A DNA stretch of 64,000 bases from contig VXBP01003400.1 in NCBI GenBank assembly GCA_013400115.1, positions 27,388 through 91,387 on the forward strand, read 5' to 3'. This document shows, one piece after another, positions 36,036 to 48,743 of this stretch. The notes beneath the pieces were generated by a model. That model did no database searches. It was not told where the DNA came from and saw nothing but the letters and a program-made list of their open reading frames with translations. The translations under genes were made by a program, and so were the position numbers. This DNA is from Rhinopomastus cyanomelas (Eukaryota > Chordata > Aves > Bucerotiformes > Rhinopomastidae). How positions within the stretch are numbered: position 1 is the stretch's first letter; every line of letters starts with the position of its first letter.

Positions 36036-37714
36036 GTGCATTCTCTTTGCTGGGTTTTGCACAGATATAGAGGAAAGCCAAAGGTTTAAAAGCTGTGTTA
36101 GTCTGTTTGGTTCTGGCACACTAAACTTTCTGCCCTTGTTAGTGCATGCAACACTTTAGGGAGCAAAAATTTTGTGCTCTGAAATAGCAAAGACTGTTAA
36201 GAACTATGTCATCCACCAGCAAAGACTATCCACCATATAATCAGATAATTGAGTACAAGAATCCAGAAATATGCCAGTAGTAGTCTCACTAAAGCTCTGC
36301 CACCAAGTAGAAGATGACATGAAGATGTATATAAAAAAAATAGTCAAACGTCAAGCCTTTCAATCAAAAACAGACTGTTAAGAAAGCTGTGACACCTTTC
36401 TGGTGTTTTTGAAGTAAATCAGAGAACTCTCCTCTTCTCCCAGGGACAGAATACAATGTGTTGATTTTTCCAGATTTTATTAGCACCACTTACTACAGGA
36501 CTTAGATTAAGCCATTAAGACAGATAAATTTGAAGCAGAGGTAACTGAAGTCCGTGTGTGGGATGATGCTTTTCAGATGTGCACTTTGTAATCCACAGAA
36601 ACAATATTTAATCTCTCATACTGTGGACATCCTTGTAGTCTGAAAGGCCAACCTGGATGTCCTGGAGGAGAGCTGAGTATTAAATAACACTATAATTTGT
36701 CCATTATTACTGCTGAACAGCTTTCAAGTGAGCTATGCCTGGCAGCATCTGTTTTGTAGTCAGTATTCTGCCAGTCTTTTTAAGACTTGGAGAAGTCCTG
36801 GGTAATTAATATTAATACAACATTTCTTTTTAATGCGTTTTTAGATCTTGGAGACTGAAACCTTCCTGAACTGTTACTGAAAAATGTGAGCAATCCACTT
36901 GATTCCTATTAATTAGCAACCACCTCTGAAAGCTGTAATTCATCCTCTCTCTGCAACACTAAAGTGCCTGAAGCATCATACACCCAGTACTTTGGAACCT
37001 GTAACTCCACACCTACTATTAATAATTAACTTTGGCCTCTCTGGAACAATAATGCCTTGCCCCATGCAACATTTAGTAGTTCCTTGTGTCTGTAATTCAA
37101 TTAATAAGGTTACTCTGAAGTTTCTTTAAATTCACAGTTAGCTAACGGGGCACACTTTGGCCTATCTTGTGATATAGATAATTTACCAATAACACATGAT
37201 ACCGTGATTACAAAGCTCAGTATTGTCACTCCACGTTGTTTTTGACACGTCCTCGTGTTGTGTATCTGCTTTACTTCCAACTGCAAATGCATGTGGTGGT
37301 TGTTATTTCTAAAACAATTATAGAAGCTTAAAACTAATTTTTACTGGTTGATTGTTATTCCTGACCTCACATTTTATTTTTAACCCTAGAGAAATGTACA
37401 AATAAAGGTCATTCAGTGAGATGGTTTAGACATCAAGATAGAAAACTGAATTAAGTACCATATTGGATTATATCTTGCAAAAAAGAATAGCATGTGTCAT
37501 GAACACAGAAAGGACACTGCAAGCCTGTTCCCTAATATAGTGACAAGTCATTCCTGGACTATCCAGGAAGCTATAAGTAGAAGTCAGGGAAAAGTTATAT
37601 TAACCTACAAATCACAGAAGTAAGGAGTAACTCATGGGACTAACATGCTGCAGAGTTGGTGAAAGAAGAAAAGAAGTTGAGAGGGAGAAGTAAACCATTG
37701 TGCTTAATGACTCC
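36036..37714. other. TMC2 intron, unique part
   Basis: Nothing recognised. A small 8-bp inverted repeat occurs at 37551-37569. Confidence 0.5.
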
Positions 37715-37970
37715 AGCATTTTCTGTCCAGAAATATGAATAGCCTGTCCATATATCTCTGTGGAGCCTTCCTATCCTCAAGATGATCAACACATTTGCTC
37801 AGCTTCATGTAATCTGCAAAGGTACTGATGGAGCAATTGATTCTGTCATCCAGATTATTGGTAAAGATTTTAAACAGGATTTGTCCCAGTACTGAGCCCT
37901 GGGGAACACTACTTGTGACCAGCTGCCAACTGTATTTCACTTCATTCACCACCACTCTTTGGGCCATATA
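37715..37970 (-). repeat. CR1 fragment, reverse transcriptase region
   Basis: The minus strand reads AQRVVVNEVKYSWQLVTSSV, PQGSVLGQILFKIFTNNLDD and a TFADYMKL piece in one open frame, the CR1 palm region. Truncated at both ends. Confidence 0.9.
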
Positions 37971-39258
37971 CTTTAGTAACTATGCAACAATTATTAATTT
38001 TGCAATGATTTTGCCTATAACTTCTCAAAAACAGAGAAAATGAATAGCACAGGTCTTTTAAACATCTTGTCACAATCAGTGTGAAGTATGTATTAATGAC
38101 AAAGATCCTATTAATTTTAAAAATCACATGATATTTTTACTAAACGAGAATGCAAATACAGTGCAAATGGAAAACTAAAATGATTCCATAAATCCACCAT
38201 TTGGATATGACTGATCTTTTTTCAAGGTTTAGATAATAAATCTTTAAGTACAGGAAAGCAATACATAAAAAACTGCAAGGAGTTTCTCATAAACTCTTTC
38301 ATGAAACATGACAGTAGCTTCACAAATTCCGGGGTCCAAAAGGTTTTGTGCTCTGGTCTTGCCTCTGTAACTCAATTGCCTGCATGTGTAACTACCTAGC
38401 AAGAAGTGTAATTGGTATCGCGTCACTGCCTGGCTTACTTGTTCTGCAAAGATGAACTTAGCCAGTGGAGAACAATGGAGGAAAATTAAAAAAAAAACAT
38501 ATTATAAAGCAGTAACATTTAGTGGGGCTTTTACAGTTCTGTAACCAGAGCCGTGTGCAGAATGCATGCAGGGAGGAAGGAAAACTCAACCACTGGCAAA
38601 GTAAAACCCAGGGAGGCATTCAGGAGAGTCAGCAACACTAAAACTTCAAAATACGATGTTTGGGTTTGTCCTGGAGAAAAACCTTAAGCATTACTAAAAT
38701 CCTAAGATTGAAAGATTGCTTGAGGGAGAGTCCAGAAGGCATAAAATACAAGAAATACTTGCAGAATACTTTCTGTGGAAAACTTTGTAAGAAACCGTTT
38801 CAAACAAGTGAACAGAAGGCTAGGACCAAGAGTTTTAAATAAATCTTTTCATTACTTACACTGTGAAAAGTTCCTTCTTGCTTTCACATATCTTAATTAT
38901 GCAGCAGAACATGTTTTATGTTCAGTTACAGATGCAAAATATATTCATGCCCATTATGGATGATTTTTTAAAAATGTGTTAATAGTTGCTCTTACATTAT
39001 TCCTTTAAATTTCTATATTACTCCTCCACTGGAAAAAAACCAACCTACAAGTTGAAATCTCCATGTTCTGCAGCATAAATGCATGTGATTTGCAACTGAA
39101 AGCACAGGTTTTCTGCAGTTTCATAGGTTTAAATGTCATTAATTTTTGTGAACAGGCTCCAATTCTCAACCTACCTAGTGAGAGATGTTGTGTTAGAAAG
39201 TTTTCCTCATAAATGCAGAAAAGGATGCACTGAAGACAGATTGGTACATGTCTATATA
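37971..39258. other. TMC2 intron, unique part up to a gap
   Basis: Nothing recognised. Followed by an 87-N gap at 39259-39345. Confidence 0.5.
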
Positions 39259-39345
39259 NNNNNNNNNNNNNNNNNNNNNNNNNNNNNNNNNNNNNNNNNN
39301 NNNNNNNNNNNNNNNNNNNNNNNNNNNNNNNNNNNNNNNNNNNNN
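39259..39345. other. Assembly gap (87 Ns)
   Basis: Run of N inside the intron. Confidence 0.99.
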
Positions 39346-39854
39346 GTTATGAGAAAGCTGCCATCTACTGCTAGAAGTCCCTTACATCTGACAGTGCAAC
39401 AATAGATCCCAAAGGCACGTACCTAAAAGGGATTCTTGGACACGAATTTTTGAATGAATAACTTTCTGTAACTTATTTGAGATAGCTAAACAACTAGATA
39501 GTAACAACTTTTTGAGAATAAATATGAAAGAATGTGGTGTAAGCACTGAGCTAGGTAGCCTGGAAAACAAAATAGTCTGTTTGTGACAAATTTAGTTAAA
39601 GTTCAGAAATATCAGACTACAAATTCCAGAGTGCAAATGCGATCAAAAGCACAGAATTGAGAATAAGAGACCCAGAGTTTTAAAAATACAGTGACTTGGT
39701 AACTGAGCAACACTTTATAGTTGTGAATAGGTATGACTGGTGGCTGGGTGTTTTGGTTTTTTTTTGTCTGAATCTGTCTACACTTTGTGCCACAGTGAAA
39801 ATTAAAAAAAAAAATTATTAATTTGGATTCATGTCATTGTGTGTAGACTCTTTA
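39346..39854. other. TMC2 intron, unique part
   Basis: Nothing recognised. Confidence 0.5.
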
Positions 39855-40145
39855 CAGAATCACAACATTACTGAAGCTGGAAACGAACTCTAAGATCATT
39901 AAGTCCAGCCTAAGACCATATATTGCCTAAGAGCCACGTCTGATCTTTTCTTCAACACATCCAGGGATGGTGATTCCACCACTTTGCTGGGCAGTCCATT
40001 CCAGTGTCTAACCACACTTTTCATGAGGAAGTGCTCCCTAACATCCAACCTAAACACCCCTGGCACAGCTTCAGGCTCTGCCTCTCATCCTGTCAACCCA
40101 TGCATGCTTTTCTCTTGCTTCTGCCAACCCATGCTTTGAAAGACC
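39855..40145 (-). repeat. CR1 3' end fragment, old
   Basis: ACAGAATCACAACATTACTG followed by AAGATCATTAAGTCCAGCCT, then the 3' untranslated region up to about 40145. Diverged. Confidence 0.88.
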
Positions 40146-41064
40146 GTCTTGGATCATGGCGAAGACAACTATACAGTTTCATGCATGCACACAATGAGAG
40201 CTAAGAAGTCATACTCTATTTCACAGTGGTTTAAATGAGGACATTTAGACTTTAGGACACATCTTTCTCAATACAGACACACAAAAATGATACTTATAAA
40301 TTAATATTAGATTAAATGGAGGAAATACGTGTGTGTACTTGACCTCATTGGTTTATTATTTTAATCCATGGGCTTTATGTATTTTAAAAACGATTCAAAA
40401 GCTTCCTTTCATATATGTACCACCAGGAATTTTTTAATTTCCATATCTTTAGAAACAACCTTTAATCTCTTGGGACCAATTTTAGTATTTTGGTACCACT
40501 GATGCTACACTTCTAAGAAATGATTGCAAGAATGTTAAAGTTAGAGATGATATCTGCAGAAATACGAAGGACTTTAATTGAATATGGCCTTGCTAATGGA
40601 AGAAACAGACGCTTTAGTGAATACATGTATCCAGAATAAAAATAAAATGAAATTTCCTTTTGGTAACTGGATGGAAATTACCATTAGATAGTGTTAGATG
40701 GATTATTAGATGGAAGCAAGGGGTTAATACTCTGCAAGTAACACAAATGGGCAACAGCTGAACTGTAAAACAAAACAAGGATATTTTGTAATATCGCCTG
40801 CATATAGGTAGATTTCAGAGCTCCAAATGCATTTGTATTAGAGCAGATGACTTGAGATTTGTGCAGCGTTTGCGCTACATGTGATTAGTCTTCAGTGAAA
40901 TACTTAATCTCAGAGCTTCTCTTTTGAAACACTTCTAAGGGAACAAGTTTATACAAAACTTTATGAGGAGTTAGTACACATAAAAAATTATTTCTTATGG
41001 GAGAAAGAACATAAAATTTACTGTAACATCATCTCTCTCTATATATTTTTGCCTCATTTTCCAG
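40146..41064. other. TMC2 intron, unique part before the EGALGKGKGK exon
   Basis: A/T-rich, ending in a pyrimidine-rich acceptor. Confidence 0.5.
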
Positions 41065-41155
41065 GGAAGCCCAGCTTTTTGTTGATAAGTTTGAAGGAGC
41101 TCTTGGTAAAGGAAAAGGAAAAAAATTCTATGCATACAAAGTGATGATGATGAAG
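41065..41155 (+). CDS. TMC2: TMC2 exon (EGALGKGKGK motif)
   Basis: This 91-bp exon lies between acceptor TTTTCCAG and donor AAG|GTAAAT. One base completes the Lys codon left by the previous exon. The product reads EAQLFVDKFEGALGKGKGKK then FYAYKVMMMK. The EGALGKGKGK motif is invariant in TMC1 and TMC2, and the aromatic YAYK after it is TMC2-like. This is cytosolic sequence just before the amphipathic helix leading to membrane segment 1. The following intron is only 243 bp. Confidence 0.96.
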
Positions 41156-41398
41156 GTAAATATATTATTTCATTAACTTAGGAAATTATTTCACTAACTA
41201 AGGAAATTAGGACTTCAACAAAACCAGTAACAGGCATTTTATGGACAAAGAGATTTCTTCATAAGCTAGTGTTTCTGTCCAGTGGGCTTCACCAAAAGAT
41301 ACTGTGGATGAGTAAGGGATTACATGAGCTTAAAGGTGAACTGAGTATCTGGGCACTGAGGTGGTGTGGTTTTTTTTTAAATCTGTGACCTTTTTCAG

Positions 41399-41480
41399 AA
41401 ATGGATGAAATTTCAAAGAGATTTTGAGAATTTTAAGACAGCCTGCATACCCTGGGAAATGAAAATTAAGGAGATTGAAA
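41399..41480 (+). CDS. TMC2: TMC2 exon (PWEMKIKEIE block before membrane segment 1)
   Basis: This 82-bp exon runs from acceptor TTTTTCAG to donor GAAA|GTAAGT. It encodes KWMKFQRDFENFKTACIPWE then MKIKEIE, ending in phase 1. The KxxFxRDFxNFKxxCxPWE pattern is diagnostic of TMC1 and TMC2, and PWEMKIKEIES is the TMC2 form (TMC1 has PWENKIKAIES). In the known family fold this is an amphipathic region lying along the inner membrane face. Both splice sites are close to consensus. Confidence 0.96.
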
Positions 41481-41644
41481 GTAAGTATTTATGGGAGGTA
41501 ATAAAGAATAGTATGTAGTTTTATATTCCTAATGCATGCAAAAAAGGTAAATTACATTCCAATACTCAATATGAATATTTAGCTTTGATTAGTAATTACT
41601 GAGATTACTACTATAGCTATTTTAAATGTCACTGAGAGGGCATT

Positions 41645-42000
41645 ATCACAGAACCATAGAATCATTCAGATTTGAAAAGACCCTTGAGATCACCAAGTCC
41701 AACCATTAATCCTACTCTACCAATTTCATTACTAAAGTATATTGCTAAGCACCACATCTAAATGACCCTTAAACTCATCTGGGGAGGGTGACTTAACCAC
41801 CTCCCTCAGCAGCCTGTTCCAGTGTCTGACCAGTGACTTTCTGTGAAAAGTTTTTTTCTAATATTCAGCCTAAACCTCATCTGGGGGAGCTTGAGGCCAT
41901 TCCCTATTATTCTATCACCAATTAACACTGATAACTAGTAGTTACTCTGTTACTAATGAGAAGAGACCAACACCTACCTCTTTACAGTGAGCCTTCAGGT
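41645..42000 (-). repeat. CR1 3' end fragment
   Basis: TCACAGAACCATAGAATCAT tail, GAGATCACCAAGTCCAACC, then 3' untranslated and coding end on the minus strand to about 42000. Faces away from the + strand copy at 42060. Confidence 0.92.
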
Positions 42001-42059
42001 ATTTGTAGGGGATGATAAATTCTCCCAGTCTCATCTTCCTCAGGAAACGGCCTCAAGTC

Positions 42060-42286
42060 ATGCCAGAGGAGGTTTAGGTTGGACATTAGGAAAAATGTCT
42101 ACAGCAAAAGAGTGGCAGAGTATTGAAACAGACTTTCCAGGGAAAGTGGAGTTGCCATCTCTGGAAAGCATTCATAAAATGTGTAGCTATGACACTTGGA
42201 AACATGTTTTAGTGGGTGTGGCGGTGTTGGGTTGATGGCTGAACCTGATTGTCTTTGAGATCTCTTCCAGCTGTAATGATTCCGTG
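42060..42286 (+). repeat. CR1 3' end fragment, inverted to its neighbour
   Basis: GGTTTAGGTTGGACATTAGG, GTGGCGGTGTTGGGTTGATG, ending TTCCAGCTGTAATGATTCCG near 42282. The two copies have their tails pointing outward with about 60 bp between. Confidence 0.92.
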
Positions 42287-43522
42287 AATAGGCAGTAATG
42301 ACAGAAGCAGCAGAAAAGTAAGATGATACATTGCAAATTTTCTGGCATTTTGAACTACAAAACAAGACTTGTAGAGTTTTTATATAATACCTTTAAACAT
42401 CAGGTCTACAGTCTGATGAACAGATTAACTACTCACCTGAGACAGAGTTTAGAAAGCAGCAGCTGCATATGTGTAGTTAAAATCAAACTCAGCAAGAAGG
42501 TGCACATGGTCTGGCCATGTAATAGACAACCTGAGAGTCTGTGAGAGTGGTATTTCTGCATGTTTCTCTAAAGGAGTAGCCCTGGGACAAGCTGTTCAGC
42601 TAGTAATAACTTTCAACAGACACATTTCTTTCGTTGTAAAATCAGAATGAAGAAATAGAACAATGTCAATTTTCCCTTCCTACGTTCATATCTTTTTTTT
42701 TTCATTGGAAAATAATTACATTTTTCTGTCATGTGGAAGGTCAAATAATCACAATGGGATGATACATTTTTATAATCTTAGGGATTAAAGTTGTGAAGGT
42801 TACTCTTTATATTAATTTTTGCTCTGTTCAGTGCATGGCTAAGACAAATTGCGATTGTTTTTACTTGCAGCAATAAGAGTCAGTCTGAATATTAGTAATT
42901 AAAAAAGTAAAGGTAAGCCACAGTTTGGTCCAAAATTCTACAAGTTAGAATAGGGCCTGCTTGCAAAGAAACAGCTCTAAAATATTACTGAGGAAAAGGA
43001 TTTTAAGCCACAATTCATCTGAACCTGATGAGTACCACTAAAATCAAGGTCATTTTAATGATGACATTTAAAACTACCCAGTCTAAGAACAAAAAGGGGA
43101 TTCAGGTATTAAAAAGGAGAATGGAGGGAAACTGAAATGAAAAAACCCTAGTGTGAGTGAAAGGTAAGTGTGGAGACTAAGACGTTTATTCAGAAAGACC
43201 AGAAAACCTGCAGCTTCACTTTTTTCTGGGAATGTAGTTCACATCTGAATATATATATATAGGTGGAACATATTGCATCAAGTTTGATAAAAGGAGAAGA
43301 TTTATCCTCTCTTTCTTTGTAATCAAGAAACTGTGCTGAGTCAAGGATTACCCTGCAAGTTCTCCAAATTTTAGGTTAGCAGAGTCAGGATAAGATAATT
43401 ATTAAAACTTACATCAAGATCTGATGAAAATCTCATTTAATTTCCTGCAGCTCAGGCATACAGGCTTGAAGCTCACTGTGTTGAAAAGGTGACTCCTGAG
43501 AGTTATGGATATCTCACCAGAT
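42287..43522. other. TMC2 intron, unique part
   Basis: A short (AT)n at about 43248-43260. Nothing else seen. Confidence 0.5.
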
Positions 43523-44645
43523 TGTGGTGGGTTCAAGACCACAGTTAAAAAGGAAAGGAAAAGAAAAAGCAGCTAGGTCTCGATGAGATCTCAGATAGAA
43601 TCTGCCAGACAATGTATAGCTTAGGGAAAATGAAAAGGGTTTATTAAATCTGTAACTATATACACAAGCAAAAGTTAAGCAAGTTAGTGCACACAAAGCA
43701 GAAATTCTATCACAAATACCATCACATATTCTGAGAACAATGTAATGGGAGGTTACTACCGTATCAGTCCTTGGTTTTTTTTACATTAGAGACCGAGGAA
43801 AGCATGTCAATCACGCATACCAGGGTACCTTGTCTCCTATTTGAGAGATTCTACAGGTCACCATGAGTCACACTCCTTGGTCTGTAGATGCCAAACCCTC
43901 CGCCATTCCAGACCAGCAAACTCTTCGATTCTTCAGTGTAGTTTGTCCAGAAAAACGCTGAACTACATCCCTTGATGATGGGTTCAAAAAGAACCCATCC
44001 TCCTTTCTTGCTCAAGGTCTAAGGGTTCTCAAGTCCTTCTGCCTCCTTCAGAACAGACACTTTAGCTAAGCACGAAGGAATTCTTCGAAGCCTCTCTCAA
44101 GGCTTCTTCTCTCTCCAATACTCAAACATCCCTAGCTTTTCTCAGCAGCAGAAATGACAAACAGTCTCTATTTCTGCTGAACAATGGCTCAGAGATGGTG
44201 GCTTGTCCACATGGAGAGCATGAGATAGACAGCAACAGCAGGGGCCTCCCCCATGCTGCAAACATGATCAAGAGTTCCATTCCCCTCCTCTCTCTTTGCC
44301 TCACTCTCTCTCTCTCAGCCTCAGCTACACAGGAAAGGGGAGTATTTTTCAGGTCACCACCGGTTTCTGAATGGTTGTCCCATGCTGGGAGGGAATAAGC
44401 ACTAAGTTCTTGCTTCTCAGCCCACCTCCTCCAGGCAGAACAGGGGTCTGGGATGGAGGGCAGCCACTGCACACCCCCTGCCTCTTTCTTCTGAGAAAAG
44501 GGCAGGGCTAGGTCATCAAACCTTACCTATAATGTCACCTAGTGCCCAGGACAGGTCAATGGTCTTAAAGCAAAATGCACATTTTTTTGTCATGAAAGTA
44601 CAAATCTATACACCTGAAAATTTTCGTAATTTTCAAACCATAACA
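43523..44645 (-). mobile_element. Solo LTR of an endogenous retrovirus, minus strand
   Basis: Read on the minus strand it starts TGTTATGGTTTGAAAATTAC and ends GAACCCACCACA, giving the TG...CA ends of an LTR about 1.1 kb long. Near its 3' end lies a polyadenylation signal (AATAAACCCTTTT, near 43636-43650 on the + strand complement). The flanks CAGAT and CTAAT match at only three of five bases, so a target duplication is not convincing. It is much more G/C-rich than the surrounding intron. No gag, pol or env frame is attached, so it is a solo LTR. Confidence 0.75.
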
Positions 44646-44649
44646 CTAA

Positions 44650-44862
44650 TGTAAGGAAAAAGAGTATTTTTATGAAGGTGATGAAATACTGGAACAGGTT
44701 GCTGAGAGAGGTGGTAGATGCTCCATTTCTGGAGACACTCCATTTCTCCATTTAGGGTCAGGCTGGAGGGAGCTCTAGTTAACATGTTGTAGTTAAAGAT
44801 GTCTCTATTTATTGCAGGGAGGTTGGACTAAATGAACACATTCTATCATTCTACAATTTTGG
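44650..44862 (+). repeat. CR1 3' end fragment
   Basis: GAAATACTGGAACAGGTTGC and GAGAGGTGGTAGATGCTCCA, ending TTGGACTAAATGAACACATT and CTATCATTCTAC. A small internal duplication of CTCCATTTCT units is present near 44720-44755. It abuts the LTR. Confidence 0.9.
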
Positions 44863-45859
44863 GCTTTTAAATGTAATTTTATAGATACTGAGAAACATTA
44901 AAGTTCATTCTTCAGTTCTTCTAAACACTGCATCTGTATGAAGCATAATCTAGAGGAATAAAAAAGCACAATATATCAAGCCATCTAATAAAGTGTCTTC
45001 TCTGTGATGCAGTTCAGGACTTAACACGTAATATACGCTTCTTTTTAGAAAATCAAATACTTATACTATAATGTTGTTGGCTGTTGGTCCATCATAAATG
45101 TAGCCAGGATTGTAGACAGATAGCAAATGAAAAGTGAATTAAGATCCTGTAAATTGGCAAGCAAGCAGTCAGTTACTGCTGGGGAAATTTTCTTTGACTT
45201 ACAAAGAATAACTGTTCTGGTAAAACAAGGTTAGATAGAAAGTTTTCTCTCATGAAAACTGAACAGAAAAAGTAGCTGCGCCACCCCATTGCTGTCAAAC
45301 AATGCAGCAAATGTAATGGGGAAATCAATATTGAAAGAAACGCACTTCATGAGAGCAACTGAACTGCTGAATTCACATGAAGGAAGAAAGAAGTCCAATG
45401 AAGAATGTGATTAAATCCTCGCATATAATCATGACAGTGTTACTGAGCTGAAAAGATCCTTAGGCTGTTATTTATATACTCAAAGGTCCCAGGAATAAAA
45501 TGTTTCATACTTTTTGTCTGGAGCTGTTTTGGTATACTTGGCAACTTCCAGGGTGTAAGAAGTTTTATCAAGCTTTTCCTCTTACCATAGTTTCAGCTTA
45601 ATGAGAGAGTTTACACAAACTTCAAGAAGACACTTTTGACAAAGAAGGGCACCTTTAGAATAGGTCAGACTAACCTAAGGAGACCAGCTAATATTATAGG
45701 CAAACATAAGCACCTTTGTGTGCTTATTCTGATTTTAGTTTGAAGCCTCTTGTAGGTTGTTGCAGAAGAAAATACCAACTTAGCTGTGATTAAGCATCTA
45801 AGATGTACTAACGGTGAGGGATAGATCAAAGGGTTAATTTTTCAGTGGTGCTTAATCAC
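44863..45859. other. TMC2 intron, unique part
   Basis: Nothing recognised. Confidence 0.5.
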
Positions 45860-48240
45860 TATTTGAAAAAAAGAGGCCAACAGTGGCCTCCCTACCATCT
45901 CCTATCAGGTAGCTTTAAAGATCAATAAAGTCTCCTCTCAAACTCTTTCAGGCTAGCCAATTCCAGCTCCTTCAGTCTTTCTTCATAAGACCTGTTCTCC
46001 AGTCTCATAATCAGTTTTGTTGCCTTTCTCTGCACTTGCTTTCACACCTCAATGTCTTTCATATACTGTGGTTTCCAAAACGGGATACAGTATTTGAAGT
46101 GCAGTCTCACCAGTGCAGGGACACAATCACTTCCGTACTCTTGCTAGCTATTCCATTTCTTATACAAGCCAGGAAGCTGTTGCCCTTCCTTGCCACCTAG
46201 GCACACTGCCAGCTTATGTTCAGCGAAATGTTAAATAACACCCTCAAGGTCCTTTACTGCCAGGCTGCTTTCCAGCTGCTCATTCCTTAGTCTATAACAC
46301 TTCAAGGGGTAGTTGTTCCCAAAGTGCAGGACTCTGCTCTTGTCTTTATCAAACCTCATGCAATTGACCTTACCCCACTGGCCCAACCTATCAAGATCAT
46401 TCTGTAGAGTCTTTCTGCACTCAAGTGGATCTACACTCCCACCTAGCTGCATGTCATTTGCAAATATGCAAAGGCTGCATTCAATCCCTTGTCCAAATCA
46501 TTGACAAAGCTGTTTAGTAAGACCAGCCCCAATCCTGAGCCCTGACAAACACCACTTATGACTGGTCACCAACTCCATATAACTTCATTTACCACAACTC
46601 TCTGGGCTTGACCATCCAACCAGTTTTTAACCTATTGAAAAGTATGCCTGTTTAAGCCATGAGCTTCCAGCTACTCCAACCAGCTGCTGTGGGAAACTGC
46701 GTTGAATGCTTTACTAAAGTCCAGGTATGCAACACTCACTGCTTTTCACACCTCCACTACATCTGTCACATGTTCGTAGGAGATCAGATTAGTCAAACAG
46801 AACCCACATTGGCTGGGCCTGATCCCCTAGTTTTCCGGGACATACGTCTACCACCTCTCATGGCAACCTCTTCAAATGCTGGACATGATTCCTTTTGTGC
46901 ATCCCAGGATGTAATTTGGTGTTCTAGTCTGTAAGAACACATTGTTGGCTCATGTCCAGTTATTCATCAATCAGTAACCACAAACCCTTCTCTGCAGGCT
47001 CATACAGGCTGTCAATCCCTTCATCCACCAGCCTGTTTTATTACTAAGGATTGCCCTGAATTATGTAAACCCCAGGAAAATATTTGCTGTCCTAGCCACA
47101 AGGTTGCTGGTTCATGGACAAACTGTGGTCCATCAGCAAATCCTTTCCCGCAGAGCCGCACCTTTGCCCAGATGCAGCACTTTATATTTGCTCCTGTTGA
47201 ACCTCATATCTCTCCATGCAGCTTTCCACAATATTCAGGCCATGTCCACCACATGCAAACTTCCACTTTGTCAATCACTCCTCACAGTTTTGTATCATCA
47301 GCAACCTTGTCCTCTCGTCCATTTCATTGATGAATATAGCAAACTGGGCTGGACCCAGGACTGACCCCTGAGAATCACCCCTAGCCACAGGCCTCCAGCT
47401 CTACTCTGTCCCATTGACCACAGGTCTCCCAGTTTTGATCTTTAAACAATTCCCAATTCACTTCACTATCCAACCATCCGATCCACCCTTCCTAAATTTG
47501 TCTTTGAGGGATGTCATGGCAGATGGTGTCAAACGTTTTGCTAAAGTCAAAGTAGACCACTGCTTTCCTTGTAGCTATCCACCAAATTATGTCTTCATAG
47601 AACATTATCAGGTTAGTCAAGCAGCTCCCTTTGGTGAATTCATGTTGTCTACTATTGAGGACCTTCGTTTCCTTGAGAGGTACTATCACTTTTCCAGGGA
47701 TGGAGGTGAGGCTGACCTGTCGGTAGTTACCCAGGTCCTCCTTCTTGCCCTTTTTTGAAGACTGCAGTGACACTGGCCTTTTCCCAACCTTCAGGTGCTC
47801 TACTGTTCTCTAGTATTTGTCAGACATGACAGAGTGACCTAGCAATGACTTCTGCCAGCTTCCTTACCAGCTGTGGGTGCATCCTATCAGGTCCCATGAA
47901 CCTGTGGTTGTCCTGTTTACTTGATTGTTCTTTAATAAGTCATGCTCATCAAAGGAAGTACACACTATTTAACCTTTTTTTCTGGCTGACATACCTGTAG
48001 AAGGAAGCCCTTCTTATTAGTCTTTGCAACCCTTGCCAAAGTTCACCTTTAGCCATGCTTTGGCCTTCCTGACCTTCTTCCTGAAGAATCTGCAGTATCT
48101 CTGTACTCTGCATTCTTCCCAGGATACCTGTCCCTGATTCCACTGCTTGTGCATTTGAGGTGTAGTTTGTCCTTTAGTCTGGTCATCAGGTTTTGTCTCA
48201 CTCATGCCAGTCTTTTGCCCTCCTTTTCCTGCATCCTAAG
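45860..48240 (-). repeat. CR1 LINE, linker to 3' coding end, long decayed copy
   Basis: On the minus strand, in order: a Lys/Arg-rich linker (WNQGQVSWEECRVQRYCRFF near 48145-48070), the reverse transcriptase start (KKEDLGNYRQVSLTSIPGKV near 47745-47690), SCLTNLIMFYEDI (near 47620-47580), KAVVYFDFSKTFDTI (motif A, near 47570-47525), an ADDTKL-like remnant near 47300, and the coding end (RKTLQNDLDRLGQWGKVNCM near 46430-46350). Between 46230 and 47400 the palm-to-thumb region appears partly twice (46500-46640 and 47200-47400), so two overlapping CR1 insertions may be merged here. Confidence 0.88.
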
Positions 48241-48743
48241 ACCTGGATGGCTGCATATTTTTATTGGAGCTCTATCTGTGTTGACACGTCCATTCTGTCA
48301 ACCACAGAGGACAGTGTCCTATTGGTTTAATAACACAGCTAAGTTCCCTCTGAGTGGATAAGGACCACCAACTGAATTCACCCTTGAGCTGATAAGGTGA
48401 CCATGGCCTTTTTACATTCCCTTCATTGGAACAGACTGACCGTGCCAAGAATTGTCACAGTCCCTATGAGATAGAAAAATAGAAGCAATAAATATCACAG
48501 CTTCCATATGATCCAAAGTAATCTGTATAAATAATGCTTTCATATTTTTTTGTTTCTGATGTCTCTGCACAGTCAGCATGAAGTCTTGAAAAGGGCTATG
48601 AGGATTATGGTCATAAAAAAATTGAAATCCTCCCATAATTTTCTTTATTTCAAATAAACTTGGAGAGTCTGCATCTTAAGGTAAAATAATATATGAGAAC
48701 TAACTTATGCGCCTTTTTTTTATCATATCTCATGTTCTTATAG
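48241..48743. other. TMC2 intron before the membrane segment 1 exon
   Basis: Nothing recognised; possibly a diverged CR1 edge up to about 48390. Confidence 0.45.

Noticed and set aside
37551..37569. 8-bp inverted repeat TTCCTGGA/TCCAGGAA
   Set aside because: Short and of a kind expected by chance in 64 kb.
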